From positions 10,031,473-10,095,472 of the forward strand of contig OW203724.1 of the NCBI GenBank assembly GCA_934045075.1: 64,000 bases of DNA, read 5' to 3'. The position numbers and the translations under genes were made by a program. Of the stretch, positions 37,801 to 49,482 are shown piece after piece. The DNA is from Yponomeuta sedellus. Its lineage: Eukaryota; Arthropoda; Insecta; Lepidoptera; Yponomeutidae. Position 1 is the first letter of the stretch, and the number at the start of each line of letters is the position of its first letter. The notes beneath the pieces are model-generated. The model was given only the letters and a program-made list of their open reading frames with translations. It had not been told where the DNA came from and did no database searches.

Positions 37801-40109
37801 TTAATTTGAATTTCCGTTTGTCGGATTGAACTATGATATACTACCTACGGCTTAATAGTTTTAGACGTTCTTGTATATAGTTAAAATCGAGAATCCCTCA
37901 GGCCGTTTTCGTAACTGTGGTCCGCAACTAGTTGCGACTCAAGGGAACTTTTTTTTAACCACAACTAAGCGCCTGATGATTCAATTTCGCAACCAGTTGT
38001 AACCGAAGATTTTTCTTCTTTCCAACCTGAATTATCTTTATTGGTAGCAAAAACCCAAATTTAGCTTACTGGGAAGTGAGTTAAATTTGGGTGTATGCTC
38101 TGAAACATTTAGTAGAGTCTGCTACCTTGATTTATGAATAGTCGCAACAAAAAGAAAGAATACGTGGAAATAGACAAGGAATTCCATTCGGCAATAAAGG
38201 ATCAAAATCCGGAAAAAAGTGTCTGAGCACTGCATATAAATTGCCCAAAATATCTATTACATATTACCTATAGTTAATTACCTATATGCAATGTAAGTGA
38301 GGTTGGAAAAGGCTCCACGAAATATGATATACCTAATTTAGTTTATTTAATTTTATAATTAGGGAAGGAAAATACTTTGGTTAATTTGTTGTTGTTATTG
38401 AAATTTTATGTTTTTCTTTATCGACATTGTGACTTTTTGTTTTAATTGCGTTTTTTTAATCAATTATCTCAGCTATGTACCTACTATTGCGAATTAGGTT
38501 TGCTCCCATTTTGGGAGTTCTTATTCTTTGTCTTTAAGTTAAGACGCTACACGGTGGTAACTGGCGCCTACAATGGAAAAAAAATCTCTTATAATGCTTC
38601 TTTGGAAAAAATTAACATCATAAATCTTAAACAGTACCTACCTAGTTAGCATCTAAGATTAAGAATTTAGCTCTTAGAAGCAGTTTTGACAGAATCATCC
38701 GCAACAAAAAAAAAATCAGTCAGAAAATTAAGTAAACCTAAACCACAATATTTTACTGTGGTACCTCAATACTTACACACAAATACAGAAAATAAGTATT
38801 TAATAAAGGCGACCATTCACGCTTCATACTAAGCTGGGCCCAAACATGAACAAACGATGGGCCACATTGATTTTTTCATTTCATACTAAGAAACCTATAT
38901 CTTAAAATGAATACCTTAAGTACTATTAGGCGTTAAAGGTCAGATTTTTCTAAACATTTTTAATAATGCAGAACAGACGTTAAAAGCAATACATGCCTTA
39001 TACATTTATGTTAAATGATTTACAGTCCGTCTAGTAGCAATAGTTGTTAGTTTACTTTAGTAAACAATACAATATAGTACCTTCATGTCGTTTTCTAGAT
39101 TTTGCTGCATAATCTAACATGCATGTAACTCTATAATATTGTCAATAAATTATTTTTATCTTTTTTTTCTTATCTTGTAAAAGTGTTCAGGAGGTTTTGT
39201 TGTCATAGTATCAAATGTTCTGGACAATGTGTGTAACAGTTTGGAAATGTTTTTTTTCGTTGGCCGGCACTTTTGAGTTTTAGGCCCAATTTGAATGGTC
39301 TCCTTTACTACACAATCCAATTGATTAACCTTACTTTGTCATAGTTAGGTTTAGTAGAAATAAGAGGCAATGCGACCTTGTCGCCTGACGACCGTCTCTC
39401 GCGGAGCTGCCTACATCAGCATCGGACATTGGTTGATTTTTCTTTTTATTTGTGTCAACGAGTGACCCCCATTGAGGGGGTACTCTGGGGGTGGCAAATG
39501 GGAATGATCGCGCACGTCCAAGTGATAGTACAGTCAACAGCACATCGACGTTTACTTCCGTGCACTCTACTCAGTTACGTGACGGGCGAGTTATAAACTA
39601 AAATGTAGAGTTTTATCTGCTGTTGACTGTACGTTCAGGGCTTTAAACTGCGTCAATGCAGGGACGGCCTATTGAAGTGTACTTTGGATGCTCCTACGAG
39701 CGAGCTCAAGAGCTTTCGTCTACTCAGGCCATAGACTAGCACTAGACCGTGCTAGTTGCCTTTTTAAGTTTGCTTTATAGAAGCGATATGTTTTTCCGAT
39801 ACAAAAAAAAAAACATATTTTCTTATGTAACGCGACTTTGGAGAAAGAGGACATGATTAATCTTAATATTATATAGCAGTTTAGCAAAAAACGGCCGTTT
39901 TTAGCGGAAATCGATTAATTAAGTCCTAGGTTGTTGATACTAGACTGTAGCCCCCTTATTCATAATGGTCCGCTAACTTAAAACGGCTGCTAAAGAGTGT
40001 TCTTTTTCGTTCCGACTTAGGTCAATAGAAGAAGACAGAGTGAGAATTAGCAATGCTTTAAGTTAGCAGACTATTATGAATAAGGGGGTAGGTATCCATC
40101 TATAGGTAC
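34827..40109. other. Long gene-free AT-rich stretch
   Basis: I see only short open frames without domains or consistent splice sites. Small repeat pieces: 39880-39960 resembles the centre of the 32472 element, and 39958-40090 is bounded by CCCCTTATTCATAATGG and TTATGAATAAGGGG, an inverted pair suggesting a short MITE. This could be intergenic or a large intron of a gene outside the window. Confidence 0.4.
39953..40088. mobile_element. Short MITE with CCCCTTATTCATAATGG termini
   Basis: The left end CCCCCTTATTCATAATGGTC is mirrored at the right end by ACTATTATGAATAAGGGGG. Inverted inner blocks CTAACTTAAA and TTTAAGTTAG are also present. About 135 bp, non-coding. Confidence 0.7.
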
Positions 40110-40468
40110 CTAAGTATATAAAAATTAATCGCTGAATGTGCTGGTGAGCGCAAATCTCGAGAGCAGCTAAACTGATTTCGCTAATTCTTTTAGAATATTC
40201 CCTGAAGACGAGGATGGTTCTTACGGAGGGAAAAAAAAAGAATCCACTGTTAGGCGGTACGACGTTCGCTGGGTCAGCTAGTCTTCTCTATACCTAATAT
40301 AAATATGAATCGCTGAATTTGTTGGTAAGCGCAAATCTTGAGAGCAGCTGAACCGATTTCGCTAATTCTCTATTTAGAATATTCCTTGAAGTACGAGAAT
40401 GGTTCTTACGGAGAAAAAAAAATTAACGAATCGACTGATAAACGGTACGAAGTTCGCTGGGTCAGCTA
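40110..40468 (+). repeat. Tandem pair of a roughly 175-bp dispersed repeat
   Basis: Two direct copies each run from AATCGCTGAAT, through GCGCAAATCT and TTCTTACGGAG, to CGCTGGGTCAGCTAGTCT. They are around 85% alike by eye. The ending is related, inverted, to repeat H at 19924. Confidence 0.7.
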
Positions 40469-40604
40469 GTCTACTATAAAAATAGTTATCACAGTTTTCA
40501 ATAGTTCACTTTTTGTTAAAAACGTAATTATAAAACAACTTATGATTTTTATTCCATTCATTGGTGGCGCTACTTAGCACCTCAAAGCGCCCTAAGGAAT
40601 AGTA

Positions 40605-41165
40605 GGTAGATTGTTAACCGAGGGTGGAAAGAATCAAATCCCGAGGAATTTAGACGCCCGAGCGCAGCGAGGGCAGCTATAGTCCGAGTAGGAATTGATT
40701 CATTTACCCCGTGTTAAACACTTTCATTTCGAATATGAGGAAAATAAAAACTCATTTTTAATATTCAAATCTTAGCATAAAGATTATTACCCATTTTTTT
40801 TAATTCCGTCACAGATACTATAACAGATTAGTAGGTACCCGCCAATTTATGTCGACTTCTTAAATTTTAAATATGGAACTCACCGCGTAATTGTTGCGGC
40901 TTATTCCGCTCAAAGAAGTTTGCGCTAAGTTCACACTGACTGCTTAGAAACTCACATAGCCGCAGCATTTTCTTAGTTTTTTTTAACCCTATTTATTACA
41001 TTAAACTCTTCACAGCTGACAGTAGTTCTATTTTTAAAGTTCATTCCGGCCCTTAGGTGGGAAGAAATTTGTATGAGTTATCACCTCCCTATGGAGGGAA
41101 GCAGCATTTCCCACCCAATAATCAGATCAAAAGAAAAATACTTTCCGAGTATAAGAAATGAAAAA
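40605..41165 (+). mobile_element. Dispersed element, copy 1 of a 0.55-kb pair
   Basis: It shares near-complete sequence with 50275-50835, from GGAATAGTAG through CGCCCGAGCGCAGCGAGGGC to GAAATGAAAAAGAC. The shared 3' part also occurs at about 26690-26780. No coding content. Confidence 0.75.
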
Positions 41166-42226
41166 GACCGTACCTACCCACAGGTTATTAGGTTATAATA
41201 TAACTGATTCTATGTGTGGAGTGTAAAAGTATCGTGTTTTATAAGACCGTTACCTTTTATGTGAGTCATACTTGTTAATCATAAACATCTCTATAACTCA
41301 CTTTTAACAAAAGGTGGATTTCTCCAATCGCTTGGGTAGGTAGTCAGCTACGATGGAATTGGATGGTGATAAATTTTGGCGGCACACTCCCAGCTCCATT
41401 CAAAATTACTTATAATATAACCTTGCCATCTGGTTCGGACGTGCCTTAATTTAGAACTTCGGATTGGATTCTCAAGCGCTGTGGTGTTGAAGTGTTTTGT
41501 TGTGCCTACCAAAGATTGGCACTGGCAGAGTTCAATGCTAGAGAAATTCTCCCGCCATAAGAAGAAAGTCCACAACTGCCTCGACTCTAACTTAGCCTGT
41601 AGTACCTAAATTAAATTGAGGCTTAGTGAAAAGTGATGCTCGAAGCTTCTCTGAATATTTGTAATAACTTGTCAACGATGATTTTTTTAGATACCTATAA
41701 GAAAAAAATCCATTATGTTATTGTGTCATTAGGATATTTTCATAAATTAAAAGACAATACGAGAAAAAAAATTGGTACATCCCTAAGCTGAAACGGCGTA
41801 ACTTGGTCATTTAGTCTTAACTTATTGTTAATCATACACTTTTTCAGTAATAATACGTTTTCAGAATGTCAAAGTTATAGGATAAAGATTTAGGTAACTC
41901 TAGGAAAATATTATAACAGCAAGCCGCGCTTTCAAACGCTTACGTTGTTTATAATTTGTTGTACCGTTATATTATGGTTTATAATGTGCTTGTGTTACGT
42001 TCAGTCTCATTTTGTTAACGCTTTTTATTATTTTACATTGGTTTACATTACCACTCTACTCCTAGTGCCTTAGTATTCTTAGTATGTAGATACTCCTAGT
42101 TACCACTTTACATTACACACTACTCCTGTAGGGTCTACAGGTACAATAAAAAGTTTTGCAAGTTCTGCGCCTTGATTGACTTTTGGATCGCGTAGTGACA
42201 CGATTTATGCGATTGTTGTCTTCTCG
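41166..42226. other. AT-rich stretch, nothing recognised
   Basis: A 75-codon minus-strand open frame at 41348-41575 has no domain I recognise and no splice context. Confidence 0.3.
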
Positions 42227-42565
42227 GTTGTCACCCGGGTGACAATTCGTAGCTTCTGTTCCCTTTGGAGGCATGTGGAGAAAACACGTAATTAGATTTC
42301 AGCCTTTTTATTTGTGATGGAAAAATATTAACCACTAAGTATATGGAAATGTCAAAAAAGAAGGAGAATGCTTCCAACTATCATCAAGTTGTCACCGGGG
42401 GGGGAAACAAGCGATACAACCGTGGTCTCCCCCCAGTGACAACTGAGAAACAGACTTCCCAGTTGTCACCTCTTGTCAGCCTCCAAAGGGCATAGAAGCT
42501 ACGAATTGACACCACCACGGGTGACAACTGGGAAGACAATTCCCAGCTGTCACCCCGGGGGACAG
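42227..42565. mobile_element. Fold-back element with reiterated GTTGTCACC motifs
   Basis: The segment CGGTTGTCACCCGGGTGACA ATTCGTAGCTTCTGT at the left is inverted at 42480-42535. Copies or close variants of GTTGTCACC or GGTGACAAC occur at about 42229, 42387, 42434, 42463, 42523 and 42549. About 340 bp, no ORF. Confidence 0.6.
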
Positions 42566-43499
42566 GGATAGAGGGGACTAATGGGAACAATCAGAGTTAG
42601 TTATGAAGGTGCCATCACTCACACTAGATGGATAAAGAGGGCATTTGGACGGTGACTTTCCCAGTATACCATCCTGATAGCTTAGTCGGCCTAGCCCACA
42701 GGAAAGACAGGTCAATACGTGCGGAGCCAACCAAGCCGCAACTTTCCTCTCGATGTTCTCCCTCATGGTTAGCGCGTGGTATTGCTATTAAAAAATAGCA
42801 GATGTAGGTACGTAACTTTAACGTAACAGCTTAGTCGGCCTAGCCCACAGCCTAGCGCCTTGGTTAGGTACCTATGTATAATTTAATGCATACATAATTA
42901 TACATAATCAAGGCAATGTATTAAATACTGAGTATGTAAACAAAATGTCTGTAACATACTGTATCATGCCTGAGATAATTATGTACGTAACACATTTTTT
43001 TTTATATTTATATAAAAAATCTCTCATTACAATAGAATCGAATAAAACAATCCACTTTCGCATTCTGATATTTACGTCATAAATACACATAAGTAAACAA
43101 AGCGCTGCGTTATCTAAAAAATAAAACTCACAATAACTAAAACTAGCCACCCGCCAATTCGTGGCTAAGCTTTAAGCTTCAATTCCCTCCCGGACCTCTT
43201 GAAAATACTAAGATGAAAAGCCGTAACTTGAAAATTAGGTACACCTTTTCAAAAAATAAACACTGGACTCATGTAAAAAGCCGTAAAAGATAATTGTTGT
43301 AAATGGACGGCCGTTTATTCTAGTAACAGGTTTTTACTTAAGTATATGAAAATCCCTAAAAAAGAAATTAAGACGTTTCATTACAAAATGGTATCATTCA
43401 GAGGTAAAATTATGCCCTTTTATGCTAACGACATCTTCGGTTTGAAACCACACAGAGGTTTAGATATTTTCTGGCTCATTCCGAATCCGTAGGTAGGTA
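42566..43499. other. AT-rich stretch, nothing recognised
   Basis: A short segment GCTTAGTCGGCCTAGCCCAC is duplicated at about 42679 and 42829. No gene was seen. Confidence 0.3.
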
Positions 43500-45426
43500 G
43501 GGGAGAGTGGTCACCTTTCGTACGCGGGGCACATTCATACAGTTAGTATAACAGATAAACTAAACGGCACACAAGCGCGCGTTTGCTTGTCTGCATAGAC
43601 ATACCGGCCGCCATGTTGCTAAGCAAAGTGTCGTGCCAGTCGCACCACGGTGCATCGGCTGACAAAACGTAATGTGTTTTCGCGCCTGGTGAGTAAATTT
43701 TTTACGTAAATTCAATTCGCAATTGTAAGTAGAATTATTATGTTTTTGACAAAATTGTGTTGATTAATATTAATGTCAACATTGATTATTTTGAGCTTTA
43801 ATTGTTATATTTCTCAAATTAAATTAGAATTTGTATAAAGTAGTATTTTAATTTTGTGCAAGGCATGGGGTGCATTCGGACAGCAAAACAGGGGGCACAT
43901 TCGTACGCGTACGAATGCTCCCCTTTAGATTTTATTAACTACCAGAACATCACAATAACATTTTTCTTTTTATGAAGTAATTCTAACAAATCGATATATT
44001 TTATAAAGTAAGCCTTATAACTAATGTTTTATTGCAGAATCATGGTAAGAAAATATAAAAAAAGGGTACGCGTACCCAAGAGGTGGATGAAGAGTCCATG
44101 AAATTAGCAATTGATGACGTAATTCTAGGACGGCTGTCATATAGAAAAGCCGCGTTGCAATATAACATCAAGACATCGACGTTGGAAAGCAGAGTCAAGA
44201 AATTCAAAGATGGCTCTAACACCGATGAACCCTCACGAACATTTCATTCCAAGAAGAAAACCGGGTAAATCCGTATATATACAGATACACCTGAAAAAAA
44301 CTGAATTAGAAGAGAGACATAGACAGAAAGAATTGAAAAAAAATAGAACAGGAAAGGAAAGCCAGAGCCAAAGCATTGAAACGTAGTTTGAAAGAACTTA
44401 GTTCAACACAAAAGAAAAAGAAAGCTAAGCAAATAAAAAGTGATGAAGATTCAAAGGCATCTGAAGGATCGGAATTTAGCTTGCGGGAGAGTTCAATATC
44501 TCCAATCGGTTCCGAAACCGACGAAGAGACTAATGATTGCAGTAGTGACAATAATTTAAATGTGACACCAAATAAAATCAAAGATAATTGTTTGGTTTTG
44601 GTAAAGTTTGAAAAAAAGACTTCTGTTGTTTACTACGTCGGAAAAGTTCTTAGTCATTAGTCGGGTACGGAGCTGAAAGTATCTTATCTTCGGAAGAAAC
44701 CGGGATCATCATGGTCATTCTTTTATCCTGATATAGAAGACATACACACTCTGTATATCAGCGATGTCGTCATGATCCTACCTGATCCACAACCACGAGC
44801 GGGCTGTACAGCTAGAATGGCTAGACTTTTTACTTTTGCAGTTAATTTAAATAATTATAATGTGCAATAACTTCTAAAGTAACAACCAAATATGTATGAT
44901 TATTGACTTTAAGTTTAGATTGTCAAAGACTGTGCAACATACTCATAATAAATGATTGTAAAGAAATCATTGAGACTGATTGTTAAGCTAAGAATTATCA
45001 ATAAGTAAACTGGATAAACGATTTAATTTTTTGTTATGTTTCTAAAGAAACATTTATCGACTATGAGTCAAGTCAAATATTTTAAGTTAGTTCTTTAATA
45101 AATAAATATTTTTGTAATAATTCATAAGAAATTAACGACTTTAATAGGCTTTTTAATTACCCTGTATGAATCTACCCCATGGCGTATGAAAGTACCCCAC
45201 CTACTGTACGAACGTACCCCGTACGTGGGGTACGTTCGTACAAATATCTTATCGTAGAAAAATTACTATAACTCTTTAACCTTTTGACATAATAGTTTCG
45301 GATTTTTTTGTAACAAACTACAATATATTTGTTACGCTTAGGCATATAAACTAGATAAAATCAACAATCCATCATAAATTAAAAAAATAAAATATAAAAA
45401 GCGTACGAATGGTGACCACTTTCCCC
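43500..45426. mobile_element. pogo/Tigger-like DNA element, internally deleted
   Basis: Termini GGGGAGAGTGGTCACCTTTC and GAATGGTGACCACTTTCCCC are inverted and flanked by TA. It is 1927 bp. Sequences like GGGGCACATTCGTACG, or its inverse with GTACGAATG, recur about nine times near both ends (43523, 43868, 43889, 43905, 45166, 45183, 45203, 45220, 45401). It encodes remnants of a transposase (44042-44870). The first and last domains remain but the catalytic core is gone. Confidence 0.85.
44042..44870 (+). pseudogene. pogo/Tigger-like transposase remnant without catalytic core
   Basis: It begins MVRKYKKRVRVPK, then in a shifted frame VDEESMKLAIDDVILGRLSY and RKAALQYNIKTSTLESRVKK. This is the N-terminal psq helix-turn-helix of pogo-like transposases. 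It then passes straight to KKTELEERHRQK and a basic/Ser-rich region, followed by NCLVLVKFEKKTSVVYYVGK and (after a TAG at 44658) KVSYLRKKPGSSWSFFYPDI and VVMILPDP. This is the C-terminal domain found in insect pogo-like proteins. The DDE domain expected between them is deleted. The frameshift near 44080 and the stop show decay. Confidence 0.78.
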
Positions 45427-46024
45427 TATCTAACTCAGTTTAGGTAAAAATGGAAGATACGCCGTTTTTTCTGCAATAAGTCTCTCATCACCTACTAATG
45501 AAGAGGTAGGGTACCTACAGACAACTATTCTCAAATCATTTAAAATTTTCTCAGATGACAAACGTATTTTTGACGAATGTCACATTCTCAAATAAGAATC
45601 CGGAAATAGGTAAGCTTACCTAATGCCGGTTTTGCGCATTTTTGAGGGAGAAATGGCCGGTCCTCTATATAAAATTTAATGTATAAGTCGACAGCAATTC
45701 GACCTTTATAATTTTGTTGCAAAGCAGCTCGTAACGTAACTAAGTACTTAGAATGCAATCTTGTAAAGGTTTATGTGCTGTACGCTGTCGACATTACTCT
45801 GCAATCAAATGAATTTTATATTGCCATTGATAGATAGGTACGTCATGTAGTAGCCATGGTAGAAAGCTGCAAGAACTGCCACTGAAAGAAATAGAGTTGA
45901 TAAGGGAGGGTAAAGTACCTACAAAGATAGAGCCGGTCGCGGCGCTTGCTAGATATTGGTAACGTACGTTACTATACTTACGTGCCATGAAAATTCCCCC
46001 TAATAGGAAGTGAGTGGGAGGTGG
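45427..46024. other. Unassigned stretch
   Basis: No gene or clear repeat boundary was recognised. Confidence 0.3.
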
Positions 46025-46315
46025 TGGGTTCGAATCCCGGCATGTACCTACCAATGACTTTGTTTTCTAAGTTACCTATGTACCTAAGTATATGTTTGTG
46101 ATGTTAAAGTAGCAGAAACACTCCCTAACTGTGAAGGAAAACTTCGTGACGAAAACTGAGTGTGTGAGGTGTTCAAATACCTCAGCGCTTGAAATTGCCA
46201 ATCCGCGGTGAGCACGCGTGGTAAATAAGCCCATACATACTCTCTCTCTCTCTCTCTCTCTCTCTGAGAAAAGGCCTGTGCCCTGCCACTGTTCATAGGC
46301 TGCTATAAAATAATA
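46025..46315 (+). repeat. tRNA-headed repeat family C with TC microsatellite
   Basis: The head ends at the box GGTTCGAATCCCGGCATGTA. The body has GAGGTGTTCAAATACCTCAG, and a (CT)n tract of about 28 bases runs at 46237-46265. It ends CCTGTGCCCTGCCACTG. Confidence 0.7.
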
Positions 46316-46364
46316 GGAAGCGAAAGCAAAGTATACGTATGAGGACTATCTTATTCAAATAGGT

Positions 46365-46690
46365 TTTTAAAATTGTCCTTAGCACGGGTTAGTGTATTAA
46401 AAATAAAAATAATATAATCATGTGGGTATAGCAATATCATTCCGATGTAAAACCTAACTGCAAAGTAGGTAGTCGGGGCTGCAAGTGATGCAAATTACTT
46501 CAGCCAGATGTCGCTGCCTGTACGTCATACAGAGGATATTGTAAAGAGGTTCGAAATTTCACTGATGCCGGTGAGTCGCCCATTATCTCAGTTGGAAAGA
46601 GCGCTGGCACGGATAGCCAGAGGTCACGGGTTTGAATCCCGGCATGGGTGGATTTTTTGGCCTCTTAATAGGTTTTTAAAATTGTCCTTA
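46365..46690 (+). repeat. tRNA-headed repeat family B
   Basis: The body has CACGGGTTAGTG and GCTGCAAGTGATGCAAATTA. The tRNA-like unit is at 46570-46648 (TCTCAGTTGG, GGTTTGAATCC). The end is CCTCTTAATAGG. Confidence 0.72.
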
Positions 46691-46773
46691 GTACGGGTTA
46701 GTGCATTAAAAATAAAAATAATATAATTACACCATTTTTATTTTTAATGCACTAACCCGTGCTAAGGAACAAA

Positions 46774-46923
46774 TTTAAAAACCTATTTAGAGGCTAAAAA
46801 TTTCACCCATGCCGGGATTCGAACCCGCAACCTCTGGCTATCCGTACCAGTACGGATAGCCAGAGGTTGCGGGTTCGAATCCCGGCATGGGTGAAATTTT
46901 TAGCCTCTAAATAGGTTTTTAAA
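46774..46923. repeat. Perfect 73-bp-arm palindrome of two family B tRNA-like units
   Basis: Arms 46774-46846 and 46851-46923 are exact reverse complements around the four-base spacer CCAG. Each arm holds half of the tRNA-like unit (box B GGTTCGAATCC) plus the TAGCCTCTAAATAGG end. The two copies therefore meet head to head at the anticodon-arm region. Confidence 0.9.
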
Positions 46924-47344
46924 AAATAATATAACTACCTTATTTAGTTTGTCTATGTATTTTAACGTGCATGTATAGTACTTTGGGTATCAATCTAGCT
47001 GAAAACTAGTTCATCATCACTACTCTGAGGAATCCTCATCATCACTACTCTGAAACTGAATAGTGCTATTGCTCTGCTCGTGCTGGTGGACCCTACTCTC
47101 GACTTTGTTTTGTTTTCACCAACACATCGACAAAATCAACAATCAGGCAACAGTGCGGAAAGCGTGAAGCTTGCGCAGACAGGGATGCCATATGCCAATT
47201 CGGTAAAGGAGGAGGAGAGGAGGATACGATTTTTAAAAGGAGTAAAAGATGAGCACATTCACAATAAAATATTTTTTTTGGTTACAGTTTATTTATTCAC
47301 TTTAAGCGTCATATTTTGCCAGAAGTTATTTATTATCATACTAT
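46924..47344. other. Unassigned stretch with a possible ORF
   Basis: A 91-codon plus-strand frame (47080-47355, includes MPYANSVKEEERRIRFLKG) has no recognisable domain. On the minus strand at about 46990-47060 two copies of a Ser/Asp/Glu-rich coding-like block (SSDDEDSSE) occur, as seen in acidic starts of transposase genes. Uncertain. Confidence 0.25.
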
Positions 47345-47575
47345 TTTTATTTTAATGCACTAACCCGTGCTAAGGAACAAATTTAAAAACCTATTTAGAG
47401 GCTAAAAATTTTTTTACAAATACAGAGAATATTGTAAAGAGGTTCGAAATTTCGCTGATGCCGGTACTTGCCCATTAGCTCAGTTGGGAGAGCGCTGGCA
47501 CGGATAGCCAGAGGTTGCGGGTTCGAATCCCGGCATGGGTGAAATTTTTAGCCTCTAAATAGGTTTTTAAATTAT
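47345..47575 (+). repeat. tRNA-headed repeat family B
   Basis: A truncated body with CACTAACCCGTGCTAAGG leads to a tRNA-like unit at 47470-47542 (TTAGCTCAGTTGG, GGTTCGAATCC) and the TAGCCTCTAAATAGG end. Confidence 0.72.
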
Positions 47576-47699
47576 TTATTATCATTAAACTACATAAGAA
47601 CCAACATGATTAAGATGTTGGTTTTTCAATAAACAGCTATGAAAATGTTCACAAGTCTTTGTAATTGCAATTCTGATTCGTACGCGACTTAAAAAACCA

Positions 47700-47772
47700 G
47701 TCATTGGTATATGCTGCTGGGATTCAAACCAACGAACTCCCGAATGGCGTTTTCCCGCTACGCTACCACCAC
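47700..47772 (-). repeat. tRNA-like sequence, minus strand
   Basis: On the minus strand it reads GTGGTGGTAGCGTAGCGGG and box B GGTTTGAATCCC. It is probably the head of another retroposon. The cloverleaf is not convincing enough for a gene. Confidence 0.4.
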
Positions 47773-48039
47773 AGGTAGTACCTATTTGAATTAATTTTTG
47801 TTTTCACTGTGACCAAAGCTGAATGAAAATAAATATAGCTACCTACATTCATTGGACGCGCTGGGGCGGGAAGCCAACGGGCTCATCAGTTCGCTTATTT
47901 CACAGGAAATCAACGGGACCACACATCGGTTTCGGGAAAATCAGGTGAAAACGTTACAGGTTTTTTAAAATTTCATTTTACTTTTCTACGGTTGTTGCTT
48001 AAAGTCTGTTTTACAGGTCTTGATTATATAATTTTTGTT

Positions 48040-48215
48040 GCACTAACCTGTGCTAAGGACAATTTTAAAAAGCTATTTAGGGCTAGAAATTCCACCCATG
48101 CCGGGGCTCGAACCCGCGACCTCTGGCTAACTGTGCCAGCGCTCTCCCAACTGAGCTAATGGGCAAGTACCGGCATCAGCGAAATTTCGAACCTCTTTAC
48201 AATATTCTCTGTATT
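48040..48215 (-). repeat. tRNA-headed repeat family B, minus strand
   Basis: The tRNA-like unit is inverted (GGGGCTCGAACCCGCGACC; ACTGAGCTAATGGGC). The CTATTTAGGGCTAGAAATTCC end is on the left. Confidence 0.7.
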
Positions 48216-48274
48216 TGAAGTTTTGGAGAATTTGTAGCAATCCCACCCGCTAAGTGTTAACATACCTGACGACC

Positions 48275-48520
48275 TATGTGGCGCAGCGGTTTGGCACGCT
48301 GACTGTAAAACCGAAGATCCCCGGCGGGATCAAACTAGGAAACGATTTTTTCTAGTTTGCCTCGGGTCTTGGATGTTATCTATGTATTTATTGTATTAAA
48401 TCTATCGTCGAGTTAGCACCTGTAACACAAGTCATTTAGTTGTACTTAGTAGGTATAGGGCTAACGAGATCTGTGTAATATGTCCATGAATATTTATTTA
48501 TTTATTTATTATTATTATTA
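48275..48520 (+). repeat. tRNA-headed retroposon family D
   Basis: The head GTGGCGCAGCGGTTTGGCAC and a diverged box B lead to a body with TCGGGTCTTGGATGTTATCT. The tail consists of ATTTATTTATTTATT. This copy has a microsatellite tail, unlike the 3635 copy. Confidence 0.68.
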
Positions 48521-49071
48521 TACCTCTTGCTGTGTGGTGTCGGCCTAGAGAATAGCACCAACCCAATTCTTCCCGCGGGTGTCGTAAAAGGCGACTACGG
48601 CCGGTCTCAATAAACCACCTCTAGTTAACAATGGATCGCTACCCTTGATAAACAGTCAACCTTAATCTATCTCTAACTGCTGTTTCAATATTAAAAATCA
48701 TGTCACCCTCGTCTGGATCAAAGATAGATAGCACCTCTAACTTTAGTAAGTACGACCCTCCCTAAACGTTTTATTTGTCGAATTGAATTTCATCGCGTTA
48801 CGTTTTGAAATAACCATAAACATTAAATTCAAGGTCCAAATTAGTTGTGTACAAGTATTTTCATATTAAAACGACTAAACGTTAAAAAATACGCAGTGAT
48901 TTTTGGTTTGCGACGATTAAATAATTTCAAATCACAACTCTTAGGACGCAACGAAACGCTTTGACGCTGAGCAGTGACGGGTATCATGTCAATGATCTGT
49001 GGTAAATATCATGTTCTCCAAGAAGATGCGCGCGAAAGAAGGAACAAACAAAACCAACTGAAATTTCAACT

Positions 49072-49336
49072 ATGGCACAGCAACTGACCGTAAGTATTTG
49101 TTTACTGATGAAGTTATTTGTAAAATGTAGCCTGTTTAAAAGACATTATGCATACATTTTATGATTTTATTTTTCAGATAAAGACCAGACCTATTGGAAA
49201 AGATGAGATCAGTTTCTTGCTGGACCACATTTGTAAGAAGAAAGTAATAACATCGAGGGCTACAAATGCTACTAATAATAAACTAACATATTTAAAAGAG
49301 TCATTTACCGACGTTTCATTTAATCGAAATCTGTAA
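49072..49336 (+). pseudogene. Myb/SANT-like DNA-binding fragment of a Harbinger element
   Basis: Two short exons are visible: MAQQLT (49072-49089, donor GTAAGT) and 49178-49336 (acceptor TTTTTCAG), phase 0. The protein reads IKTRPIGKDEISFLLDHICK, then KKVITSRATNATNNKLTYLK, and stops soon after. The (E)....L...I...K.VI.S...NATNNKL pattern is that of the Myb/SANT-like accessory protein of PIF/Harbinger elements, which is normally about twice this length and continues with a conserved Trp and FN motif. Here it is truncated. Confidence 0.65.
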
Positions 49337-49374
49337 ACAAATTTTGAGTCAGAAAGTTCACTTTCATAGTTTAT

Positions 49375-49482
49375 TTAAGCGCTGACCCGGTGATCCTCGA
49401 ATTCTGCTACATCGTAGTTTGAATAAAATACACCGTGCTCTAAAATTTCATTGTCACTTTCATCACTGAACATATTATCCAT
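49375..49482 (-). pseudogene. Short acidic ORF, possible transposase N-terminus
   Basis: MDNMFSDESDNEILEHGVFY then SNYDVAEFEDHRVSA and stop, 35 residues. It lies convergent to the Myb-like fragment inside the same element. An acidic methionine start is typical of many transposase genes. No catalytic part remains, so the assignment is inference. Confidence 0.45.
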
